Part shown: positions 46,980 through 57,313 of the stretch, piece by piece
How the letters are laid out: every line of letters starts with the position of its first letter
Numbering within the stretch: position 1 is the stretch's first letter
Assembly: GCA_019915015.1 (NCBI GenBank)
Contig: JAHBBC010000002.1
Span: 3,146,678 to 3,210,677 of the forward strand
Reading direction: 5' to 3'
DNA: 64,000 nt
Source of the DNA: Auriscalpium vulgare
Taxonomy: Eukaryota > Basidiomycota > Agaricomycetes > Russulales > Auriscalpiaceae
Position numbers and translations under genes: made by a program
Notes under the pieces: model-generated
The model's database searches: none
Told to the model about the DNA's origin: nothing
The model's input: the letters and a program-made list of their open reading frames with translations, nothing else

Positions 46980-47741
46980 TACCTGGCGCTAGACTCGCCG
47001 CCGTCAAAGTTAGGCTGTTCCGAGAAATCCACGTAGATCCCGGGCGGGAGCCCCAACCTGGCCACCTCGCTGTCCGACAAGCCGTGCACCCCCATCTGCG
47101 CCATCTGCGACATCGTGAGCAACATCATGCTGGGGTCGTCGTCAAGAGGGATGTCGCTGTCGTGCCCCGAATTGTCGTGCTCCGAGGCTTCTGCTTTGTC
47201 TGACTCTTGGTCCTCATGGTGCGCCTGCAATCCAGGGGAGTCGGCACGATCGACGTCTATGGGAGAGTGCCCAGGGCTGGCGACTCGCAGAGACGGCGGG
47301 GCGCAGTGGATGATGGGAGCCGGGGCGTTCACGATAGGTTGGCCCAGCAGCGCAGGGCTGCCGCTGGCGGCAGGAGGAGGGTCTGCAGCAGGAGCGAGTG
47401 TGTGGCGGCTGGAGGTGATTTCGCGCACTTCAGTGGGCATAGCACGCATGGCGGGTTGGCCATCGCGCGCGGGCGCGGGGTTGGGACCATCGCGAGGAAT
47501 CGAAAGGAATCTGATGTGCTACAAGCAGCAACGACGTCTATCAGCGAGAGCTCGTGGATGCTAAGAAGCTGCAAGGACGCACCGTGCCCGCTCCCAAGTC
47601 TGCCGGCCTAAAAACGACGTCCACCGTGCCGTGTCCTGCAACGACAACATTCACGTCTTGCAAGGTATCCTGTAGAGCGCCGATCAGCAGTCGCAACAAC
47701 GGCGCTGAGGTCAATAGCTTACCCCAGTTGCCATTATGCAC
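46980..47741 (-). CDS. Unknown protein, paralogue of the gene at 62.9 kb
   Basis: A first exon ends with ALQDTLQDVNVVVAGHGTVDVVFRPADLGAGT. A 61-bp or similar intron (GTGCGT..TGTAG) follows, then a second exon begins HIRFLSIPRDG, continues Pro/Ala/Ser-rich and acidic (HEDQESDKAEASEHDN), and ends SEVARLGLPPGIYVDF before a GTAAGT. The exon 1 block matches GVQDTLKDVAVVMSGYGTVEVAFRPNDGGVGT at 62.9 kb, with the same donor position. The start codon is uncertain because the frame stays open upstream of 47741. Function unknown. Confidence 0.5.
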
Positions 47742-47869
47742 GAACGCGCTGATTGAAGAGGTGTGGGAGAGGTGAGGAAGCTGGGGAGGGCGAGCCGAGA
47801 TGCTGCGCCTCTTATCCAGCTCCCACGAGAGCTGATGACATCACCACTCCTAACCCACCCGCCCAGCGC

Positions 47870-47925
47870 CTAACCGTTTAGGTTAGGTCTAGGGTTGAGG
47901 GTCTAGGGTTAGGTTGAACTTTCGC
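47870..47925. repeat. Degenerate interstitial telomere-like repeat
   Basis: A run of GTTTAGG, TTAGGTC, TAGGGTTGAGGG, TCTAGGGTTAGG variants, in the same orientation as the terminal TTTAGGG tract. It lies between the start of the gene at 47.7 kb and the palindrome array at 48.1 kb. Confidence 0.6.
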
Positions 47926-48069
47926 CGGAGTTTCCAAAATTCCAATGTACTGACATCCTGCTACATTCTGTCTTGCCTATTGAAGCACCTAGGTGCACGA
48001 TCGCTTCAGAGTGCTGCCGGAGGATATGTTTTTCGGTGGTTCAATGAGCTGACCACACCTTAGGAAGTG

Positions 48070-48490
48070 TTCAAAAGTGTCCGTCCGGGACGGACCCGCA
48101 CACGGTGCCAAACCCTGTGCGTTTGGCATCCGCGCGATCCGTCGGCCCCTCCGCAGTGTCCGTCCGGGACGGACATGCGCGACTTTGTGATAAAATGCCC
48201 GCAAGGAATGCGTCCAAGACGGACAAGGTGACTGCCTCGGTCTGGTAAACGACATACACCGCCTAAGAGACGATATGTGGGCCCTCTCACAGGTGTCCGT
48301 CCTGGACGGACAATCTTTGGCTCGTCCAACAGGCGTGCGATCGTCCTAACCCCTGAGCCCCCCCTCACTGTCCGTCCAAGATTGACACGGTGCTTGCCTC
48401 GGCGTTGTAATCGAAGCACACCGTATCCGCCTGTTCTAAGATTGGATTAGTGGGCGCCCCCACAGACGTCCGTCCCAGACGGACAAATCT
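48070..48490. repeat. Palindrome cluster at 48.1-48.5 kb
   Basis: Exact palindromes at 48079 (centre CGG), 48158 (CGG), 48295 (CTG) and 48468 (CCA), with decayed copies near 48210 and 48370. This cluster lies at the 3' end of the following minus-strand gene, unlike the upstream clusters elsewhere. Confidence 0.88.
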
Positions 48491-48580
48491 TGGCATGGAA
48501 CACAGGCGGGCGATCGTCATGCCCCATTATCATTGCGAATATGATGATCACATTCAATATAACCCGTCCTCCGCCGTGTT

Positions 48581-51270
48581 CTACGCATTCAGCGTGAAGT
48601 CCTGCAAAGTCTTCCTAGTCCCCTCATTCACCACCAACAACACACATCGCAACCCTTCTTCCCCCTGGGGCAAATGTCGTAACCTGGGGTCCTTCTGGAC
48701 TCCGGTCCGCCATGCCCGCCCGGCCTCCGAAAACGGCAGCCAAACAAGGTCCCTGAACTTTTGGACCCAGATGGCGTTCCTGACCTTGCTGATGCCCTCT
48801 GGACTGAGGCCGTCGATCAATTTCGCCCAGCGTTGCCAGTATGGGAAGTTATTGAAATTCTGTCTCCAGGCGGTTTTCCGGATCTCAGCTGGAAACCAGT
48901 GATTGAAGTGGACGGTATGCCAGGATTCGGCTGTCACCATTTTCAATGCAACCCGCAGGAAAACGCCTGAGAGGTCAGTCTGTCGGAATATGTTGTCCGT
49001 CACGCCCTCCCGGTCGGCACTGGACATTGTAATGTAACTTCCTGCTGAGGACGCTTTCATGTTTGGGCCGTTATCGAGGAGGTCAAAGGCGAAGGTAGCC
49101 CAGATCTGCGATACAGTGTTGTTCAGACCATCTTCGTCGTCCCTGGCAACGCCATCATCCTCAACGTCGTCTCCTGCGGCTTGAGCAAGTGGCTGCATTG
49201 GTATACTGTCCTCGTCCAGGTTGAACGACGCCAGTGGGAGCTGATCGGGATCCACCAGAGTGAGGAGGTTTCGACGGTTTCGACGGCGGTTTTTCGTGCG
49301 AGTCTGGTTAATGAACGACTTGTCTGCGCGGGTAACGGAGAGATGGAATGCCGCCCTGAGGTCCGCCATTGTGTCTACGCCATACAGCTTTCGGAGCACA
49401 TCGTTCGGCACTACCATGCGATAGTACATCCGCGGCACACCGCTCTGCTCCACGATACCGGATATGAAGTATACGCCAAACTGGTAGTGAAGCGGCTCCC
49501 AGTCCCGGTCGTCCTCGACGTCTTCTCCTTGTACCTCTCTGGGCTGGTGATAACAGCACCAGTCTAGGAGCTCGACCTCGTCCTCGCTTGCCTGAGGGCG
49601 GTAATTTAGAGCATTCAGCATGTAGATGATGATTGCCCCAAGCGTGAGCGCCTCTGGGATTGAACGAACGGCTTTGTTGGGCGTGTCCTGGAATGCCTTC
49701 AGGACGAGGAACAGGCCAGAAAGTCGGTACACCTTGAACATCCTGTGTGGATAGTTGGCGGGGATCAGAATGCATACGTAGAAGCGGCAGGTTGCGAGAC
49801 TTACCACCAGACGTTGGGTGGCACGACCGCGACGCACTCCCTGAGTATCCTGTCGGGCAGGCCCCGCAGTACGTCTGACGCATCGCACATCCGAACACGG
49901 ATCTCCAGCCTGGCAGTCCCAACTTGTGGATTGAGCCCCATGCACGACTGATACGTCTCCTTCATCCTCTCAATGTCCGCGGTCAACCGAGCGATCTCGG
50001 TCGGTAAGGTATCCTTGGCACTGCGCCTCCTCCACAACCCATGGTGCAACTGGTACGTTACTGCCTTGTCCGTGGTGTACACATTGATGTACTGGACGCC
50101 ATCTTGGGTGCCGGCAGCGCCGGGCTCCACTCGAAAGCCGGCAAAATCTCCGATCTGGGCAACAGTGTCTGTGTAGAACCGCCTGCCCCTCCGCAGTCTC
50201 TCGATTTGGCCGTCCGTGGCATGGGGAAGGACCTCTTTGAGAATCTGGGTGGGCGCGGTGTCCAGCCACTGCACGACGCCTGCGGCCCTGCTGTGGATCT
50301 CCAGGGCTACATCGACCCACCACTCGTCGTCGTTGATGCGTCCCATGTCGAGACACGAAGTGAAGTCGGCAAGGGCTCGTGCGCGCGCGTCGTGGTCCGA
50401 AGGGTGATGTGTATGCGCTTCCTTGAGACCTCTGATCTCATGACCGAAATAAACGTCCTCGAAGTCTGAGTGAGCTTCGCACCTGTCGCGCAGGGCCTGA
50501 GTGAACGCAACCAGTTCGTCGCTGGGGATGTCCACGGTACCCAGGTGGATCATGCCCCTTACGTCTCTGTCCAGCCGCATGGCGGAGTCATAATCTGGTG
50601 GCCAGTGGGCCATCCTCTCCGGCGCTACCGCTTGCAAAGCAGGTCGGACGCACTCGTCGTACCATCTCCTCATTTGGGCCTGAGTCACTTTCTCCACTTT
50701 CTTGTACAAGCTGGGAAAGAATGCGCGAGTTTGGTGCCTGGTGCCGAATTTGCCGATGCAAATGTTGGGGATCTTGTGAAGGGGGACGTCAATTTCTTCG
50801 CCGTTCTGTGACGTTTTTAGTAACGACGACGGGCTATCCACAAAATTACTTACCTCGTCGGCCACGGGTCCTTTGAGATGAACGGGGGTGCTCAAAATAT
50901 TCTTGAGAGGTGGGACAGGATAAAACGAGAATGGTACGGAGAAGGGGAGGTTCCTTGTAATCCCGAGGGCCGAGTCCAGGTCGCGGGTTACTGTGAAGTT
51001 CGTCGGGTCCGTTGCGGCCAAGCCTTGTCGAGCGTTCACACGCACGCGATGCAGCACGTCGTCCCCGTCTTCATCCTCGAACTCACAGCGCCCGCACAAA
51101 ACGAGATCGATGAACTCGGTAACTCGGGCCTGGGCAACAATAGCCTCTGCCTCCCCGTCATCGTCGACCAGCTGGGCACTCATAAGGCTAGTGGCGGCTT
51201 CTTTGACGAATGTCTTTAGACTGACTTGACGTTCGGGCAGGTCTTCATGGGGTGCTCTGGGGGCGGCCAT
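48581..51270 (-). CDS. Unknown 875-residue protein, head-to-head with SNF2-like gene 2
   Basis: Exons 51270-49805 and 49742-48581 join in frame over a 62-bp intron (GTAAGT..CACAG). No known domain is recognised. Residues 1-490 are mixed, with segments such as PLHKIPNICIGKFGTRHQTR, FFPSLYKKVEKVTQAQMRRWYDE, RLDRDVRGMIHLG and ADIERMKETY (helical). The second part starts with a hydrophobic stretch (LTLGAIIIYML, too short and polar-flanked to be called a membrane helix), has an acidic patch (DDVEDDGVARDDEDG) and ends with conserved-looking aromatic motifs (WHTVHFNHWFPAEIRK, FPYWQRWAKLIDGL). Both exons are fully open over 2.6 kb, good evidence that it is coding. Its start is only 161 bp from that of the SNF2-like gene, which suggests co-regulation. 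Confidence 0.75.
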
Positions 51271-51431
51271 GCTGCTATTCAGAGGAGCTTAGGGTTTTCG
51301 TTGCTCCCTTTTTATATCATCCTTCCCAGGGGCAGGGTAGCACGGCCATCAACCCTGCAGACAATGTTTTGATCCGGAGTACATGCGGTCCGAACGTATA
51401 AATAAGCCGCCGTTCCGTGGCAGTAAGAAAT
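51271..51431. promoter_or_regulatory. Bidirectional promoter with a TATA box on each strand
   Basis: The plus strand reads CGTATAAATAAG at about 51395 (37 bp before the ATG of the SNF2-like gene). The minus strand reads GATATAAAAAGG at about 51310 (40 bp before the ATG of the 875-residue gene). No palindrome lies here. Confidence 0.6.
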
Positions 51432-54400
51432 ATGATGCCTACATTCACGCCGAGCCACGCCCTGCTCCAGCTCAGTCGCCACTCCGGTGTTTGGGAGTGG
51501 CCCGAATGGCAGGAGCGGACTGGGAAAATCATACCTCCGTATCTACCCGCGGCCGACGCAAGAGAGCTGGGCCTCACTCCTACCCAGCTGGAACAGATCA
51601 CAGCATACGCCCAGAAGTTCTGGGCTGCTGAAAACCCATTACTTTTCAGCCGCGCAAGGAACAACAATGACAAAGCGGGTCGTGAAGGGTGGACGAAGTT
51701 CTGTCGTGACCGCTGGGACCAGTGGGGGGTTGACGTCGTGTTGGAACAAATCCTCGCGGATGCGGATCGTACTCCCCCCCAGATCGTGGAGAATATCGAG
51801 GTACGCAGGTCATATTCACCCCAGTCGCTACGCTTATGACATCACGAAGAGCGACTTCCCAGAGATGGAGTACTCCGGGGTGGCCGCCATGTACCCGGCA
51901 ATTGCCGAAGCTTTATTTGGTAAGGACGCAATGAACGACCCAACAAAACCGATGCCCCTTCCCAAGCGGGAGGTGCAGGAGTTTTTGTCCTCGGTGGTGG
52001 CCGCCATGTGGAACGCCTTCCGTAAAAAATTCGGGCGCGACAAGGCGAGAGCAAAGAGCATAACGGAAGAGCTCGACGACACCTGGGCGTGTGAGTAGGC
52101 TTGGTTTCACATTTACTGTCCGCCAACTCATCCCGGGTGCAGCCCTATCCTCACCCGGAGGTGACGTCACAAGAGCCGTCCTGCGCGGCTATGCCGCAAA
52201 GCAACGGAAATTGCAACATATTGTCGACATCTGGGGCGAGTCAGAAGGCGTTCTTGAGCGCCACAAGGAGAATCTCATTCACATTCGAGAAGAGCTGCAG
52301 ACAGGCCCCGGTGCCGTCCCATCCTGTAAGCTCTCCTTGGCTCATGGGTGCTCTTGACACTGACGAACATGCACAGCCTTGCCAAAAGCTCTACGCGACG
52401 CGTTGAAATTGCTTTCCAGCGCTGAAGACGCAGAGTCGCTCGCGTCCGCCATATCCTCCCTCATGTCAGATGTGCACGCTGAGGCATCCTTGCCCGACAT
52501 TGACGTCGACCGTGCGGCACCTGTCGACTGGGACAGCGGGGTGGAGCAGTATCAAACAAAGTCGATGGACGACCTATGGAAGCTCCTGGGGGTCAAGGAC
52601 TGTATTCCCCTCTTCAATGCCAAGTATGACCCAGCCGGGGTTCACACTAGAGGCGACGACGCCTGGTTTGACGACAATGGCGAGCCGCTCCGTCCGCGCT
52701 GGCATCAAGTTGTTGGTATTCACAGGATGCTGACGCGTGCAAGCACATCGAGCCCAGTGCTGCTTATGGACGATGTCGGATTGGGGAAGACCCTTCAGGT
52801 TATTGGGCTCTTCGCTATGCTTGATTTCTACCGGGAATACCACTGCAAGCATGGCTCATATCCGGGAGAGTGGAGTAAGTCGCACCATTCTGCGCCTGTA
52901 GTTTACCATCCCTAACCCAGTGCACCGTAGCATGGAAGGACAGATCTGGCAAATCGGGCACCCTGCCAGCCACTCCCTTCCTCATTGTGGTGCCTCCTGG
53001 CCTGGTCAGTCAGGTCTGTGACGAAGCCCGCCGCTTCCTCAAGCCTGGTAGCCTGGACGTTATCCCTTGGACGGGAACCCCCCACAAAAGAGAGCAATGG
53101 GTCGACGCCCTCGAAGAACAAGCCAAGCTGCCCCCACACAAGCGCGTGTATGTTGCATCTCACTCGGTACGTCCACCGCCCCACGACGATGTATGTCCAC
53201 CCATTCAGCTGCATCTCAAGGCTGTCGTGGCGGATGCCAAAAAACTGTACGGAACAGGCAAGAGGGACGAAAAAGGGTACCCCATGAAGAACCCTGGTAT
53301 TGGACTCAACGCGGAGAAGAATACGATTTTCGCGCAGACATTTCTCGTCACTGCGTACGATGAGGCGCACGAAGCACGCCGGCTGAACGGCAATCACTGG
53401 GCTGCCCGCTCGTTGGAGAAGCACTGCAAAATCTTCATTGCGATGACAGCCACCCTGATCCAGAACAAATTATCAGTGAGCTACCGTGGTCCTGACCTGC
53501 ACGACTTCACTGAGCCATTGCAGGACCTGTGGTACCTCGGTCGTGTCCTTGGGCTCCCGGGGTGTAGCGAGGAGTCAACATTGATCCTGCGGTCCCTCAC
53601 CTCAGACATCAACGCCGCTGCCAAGCGAGATCGCCAGAAGCACAAAAGCCAGGACGGGCTCGAGGTTGTGCGTGGAGTCGTCCACGGCGATGCTACAGAA
53701 GCACCAGTGTCAGAGGCCGCACATGCTGCACAAACAGCGATCAGTAAGGTACGGGAGTACTTCGACGGCGCGGTTATCAGACGTACCGCGACTTCCTTGG
53801 ACAACGAGAGCAAGCCAATATCCGGCCTTCCACCGTATCAGGAGGTCCAGTGGCTGGTCGACTTGTTCCCACCCGAGTACGAAAACCTCGAACGTCTCAC
53901 CGCAGTGGAGGCAGAAAATAACCCTACAGCCCTGAAGCAATTCCGCACGGTGAGTGCTTTACTCCATTCAAGTCATTGCTTGCCATCTCCCTCGTGAGCG
54001 TTCAGTGTCCGTCCTGGACGGACACGCGGGAGGTGGTCCTCTGAGTACGTAACGGCGTGTTGTCTCATGCACCGCCGCCCACGCTGTCCGTCCTGGACGG
54101 ACACGCGGGAGGGTAGGCACTGGCGGGAGGTGCTAGCCCTGCGTATGGGGCGGTCGTGCTGGACGGAATACGACAGCACAGCCGCGCGAGACGTTGTCGG
54201 CGAAAATCCCTGTGATGGCGAAATAAATACCTGGCATTCACAGCATTCAAGTTATCGGATTTGAGCATGCCCTGTTGCTGATACCAGCTGATACCTCGTA
54301 GCGTTTCTACCTCTCTATCCGCCAGGTTGTCCTTCACCGACTCTGCGATGACGTATCAACAGCCGACATTCCGGCGACGCGGGACGCCTATCTGAAAGAT

Positions 54401-56053
54401 CCATCAGCCAAGATGCACGCCCTGCTGGAGATCATAGTGCACCATATCTCCACCCCAGGCGCGAAGAGTCTGTCCTACAACGATTCTCAGACCAAGCAAT
54501 TCAATGCGCCTAAGGCCATCACTAACCCCGCCTCGGGTGGGGATAAGATAATAGTTTATGCCTACTTCGTCAGCTCTTTCCCACTGATCGAGACAGTAAG
54601 CGGCAAATTTAGGATTTTATTTTAGTCGGCTGAGAACTCTGCGAAATTCAGGTCCTCAAAGCTTTCGGCATTAACTATATGTCGATCACTGGCAACGTTA
54701 GCGCAGCAGTGCGCGCAAAAACACTCAAGACGTTTGAGGCGGACCCCAAGTGCCCAGTGTTGTTGATGTCTTCCGTAGGCTCCGTCGGGTTGAACATGGC
54801 ATTCGCAAACATACTCATTATCATTGTATGTCGTCAGCTAAGCACTTTCTCAGCGCACGCTGAATACTTTCAGGATGTGCTTTGGACCGTTATGCTGGAT
54901 CAGCAGCTCATTGGGAGGGTTTGGCGGCAACCTCAATCCAAGCAGGTGTACATCTACCGCCTCATTGCCAACAGGACCCCAGACGTCTTCCTCAACAACC
55001 TGTCTTTTGACAAGCACATCTTACAAGATGCATTTGTTAAAGGCGCACCACCAAGAGGTACGTCGAATCCGGCATGCGATGGAACATTTTCGTCTAACCT
55101 TCTTGGACTTCTTGGAAGGCAATATGGACGACGACGACTCGCACGAATCTCTACCTAAGCCGAAGAAGCGGGCGAAGCGTGACAAACAGAAAGCATCGTC
55201 CAAAGGTTCCAGAGTAGACAAAGCTGGCCATGCCACAGCTGCAAGCCGACCATCCAGTACCTCGATGACGCCTCCAGCTCTCGAGGTGTCCAAACCATCG
55301 GGCTCTGACGATACGACCAATGCCAATCAGGTCACTTGGGAGTCATGCAAACCATCCGATGTGCCAGATCCGACCGGCACACGCGCACCCTCCCCATCCG
55401 GCACCAGGACCAGCACGCCGTTGCACACTACCCCTGCCTCTGCAGCACTCGAGATGTCCAAACCATCGGGCTATGACGACACGCCCAATGAAAATGAGGC
55501 CGCTACGGAGTCACGCCAAGGAACTGCCGTGCCGGAGCCGACAGCCACGCGCGCACCCGGCTACCCTTCCGGCCCGGGGACCAGGACCCCTCCCCCTACC
55601 AGCAGCTTGCGCGGTCCCAACTCTCCCGCTGAGAGCACAAATGAGGAGATTTCTGTACTGCGCGAGCACCTTGTGGCAGACAACTTCTGCTCGCCCTCCC
55701 TTCCCCCAACCAGGAGCCCGTCGTCCGGCCCCTCAGCGGCTTCGACATGGGACTTGGACTACAGGGCGGAGTCGCCTGGTCTCCAATGGGCCGAGCCTCA
55801 TCTTAACCGAACACTCGACATGGTATCCTCTTCCCAAATGGCCGACGACATCGGCGCTGGAACCACGTCCTCCAGGACAGTTGAGGAAGTCAAACGCAAA
55901 CGCCCCGACTCACCAAGGGTTAGCAGCCCACCCAAAAAAAAGGCGGGTCGTGGACGTCGGAACCTCACGACCGACGACGACTTCATGCAGGCTACGAAGG
56001 AAATGGGTCCACTCGGGGCAATCCGCAAGGGACCAAAGTCGAGCCGCCCATGA
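51432..56053 (+). CDS. SNF2-type ATPase/helicase, copy 2
   Basis: Paralogue of the gene at 38.9 kb. Segments: 51432 to about 51800 and about 51810-52090 (frames do not join; see below), 52143-52325, 52377-52874, 52931-53166, 53209-53475, 53524-53949, 54326-54595, 54652-54825, 54874-55057, 55119-56053; about 1,270 residues. Motifs: DDVGLGKTLQ, FLIVVPPGLVSQV, DEAH (AYDEAHEA), MTATLIQ, SVGSVGLNMAFAN, DQQLIGRVWRQPQ. The N-terminus has VWEWPEWQERTG, as in the 26-kb protein. The C-terminal 300 residues are Pro/Ser/Lys-rich and nuclear-signal-like (KPKKRAKRDKQK). Between 51770 and 51825, at a run of Cs, the frame shifts by one; no normal intron explains it. The introns at 53167-53208 and 53476-53523 are multiples of three and might be retained. 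Confidence 0.82.
53995..54110 (+). repeat. Palindromes inside an intron of SNF2-like gene 2
   Basis: The 376-bp intron 53950-54325 carries exact palindromes with centre CTG at 54007 and 54086, each followed by acacgcgggagg. The intron is at the same place in the protein as the palindrome-bearing intron of copy 1. Confidence 0.88.
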
Positions 56054-56229
56054 ATTCTGTAAGTATATCGGTCCTTTTACATACTTACACAGAGTGGGAG
56101 AGCTACATGGGATGCGGATGTATGTTATATTATGAATCATTTTGCCCCTAGCGATTACCACCCTGCAAGCAATCCAGACGCTGATTGGACAGGACGCTGT
56201 GAGCCCGGTGGATAGGCTGCATGAGTTGG

Positions 56230-56400
56230 TGTGGGAGCGTCCGCCCAGGACGAACGCGCACACCTCGGATGACAAATGCGATACTCGCGGCTTGGGAGGA
56301 GGTAGCTTCAAGGGCTAAAGATAAAGAGGTGGCGCTGTACGGTCTATATGGTGAAGGTGGCTTAGGTACAAGTGGTTTTAAGTCTAGTTCCAAACAAGTG
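56230..56400 (+). pseudogene. 3' end relic of an A/D-type F-box gene
   Basis: Contains a decayed palindrome at about 56236 and then MTNAILAAWEE, followed in shifted frames by traces of the A/D C-terminus (GLKIK-like, RW.CTV-like, VKVA-like). It corresponds to the last 40 or so codons of gene A (KGILAAWEEGAPGLKIK). It lies at the edge of the larger inverted duplication with 13.5-13.98 kb. Confidence 0.6.
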
Positions 56401-56920
56401 TTGTCGCACCATCATGTCACGCAGGATGAACGTCGAGGACGGACCGCGCAGCGCGCGGCGAGATATAAACATAGCGCAGAGAGGAATGTAAACGGGCCTG
56501 AAACATCACAATAGTTGACACCTTCCAAGCAGGGGAAATTAAGGTATTCCGCCACCATAATTCGCTATTCAACACCTCGAAAGCGGTGGTTGTTGCTAAG
56601 GCGGGGGTTTGGCAATGCTCCGTGGGATGGGTTGTTGAGGTCGCTCTGAGGGGATGGGCGCGTCCGTCCCGGACGGACGCTCGCAGGCCACCTCATATAG
56701 GTCACGTGATTGCGTAGGAGTGCCGCGAGCCGTCCGTCCGTCCGTCCGCGACGGACAGCTGTTGCCCATGACTGCGCTCCACTGGCATGAAAACAGGCTC
56801 CCCCAGGCGTAAAAGTGCCATCGTAATACTTACATCCTGTCGAGGATTCAATCATTTGTCAAGCTCGCTAACATTATTGTCACCTCCCGTAGAGGACAGA
56901 GCCCATGGCATTTACATGCT
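56310..56920 (-). repeat. Inverted duplicate of 13.45-13.98 kb and palindrome module
   Basis: Read on the minus strand, the segment has the same order as 13.5-13.98 kb: palindrome, CTCAGAGCGACCTCAACAACCC, GCTTTCGAGGTGTT, GGTGGCGGAAT, GATGTTTCAGGCCCGTTTAC, a GC-rich CGCGCGCTGCGCGGTCCGTCC block, then the F-box gene 3' end. Palindromes at 56662 (centre CCG) and 56740 (CGC) flank GGTCACGTGATT. The outer part, to about 56890, matches 15.85-16.09 kb instead. Confidence 0.75.
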
Positions 56921-57313
56921 CATCGATACTCCCCCTCCGACTTCGCGTCTGCATCCTCCAATGCAGATTTTCGGTCGAGATCCCCATCTAATGAAGATAT
57001 CGCTGCCGCACCATCGCCACGTCGTCAGTCACCGAAGGTATGGGGTATCTTCAAGAGGCCGCCGAGTCCCAAGAATACGTTGAAGAAGGCACAGAAAGCA
57101 GTTGTTGGGTCAAACAGAAGTTGCGGGTCGGCAGTGGAAGTGAAACGGATGCAAGCTCGAGGTCTTTGGGGGATGGGAAGGAGAGAGCAGAGTGGTCGAA
57201 GCCAACAAAGCACAAGCGCTCGAACGACTCGCTAGCTATCGAGGCGAAGCGCCCACGTGTTGCGCCCAGCCTTAAAGCTGCAGTGGGAAATTCAGCATCG
57301 TCTATCAGAACGC

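Noticed and set aside
7916..56756. Palindromes as Helitron 3' hairpins or transcription terminators
   Set aside because: No CTRR end or TC start accompanies them, they occur in tandem, in introns and upstream of genes, and no T-tract follows.
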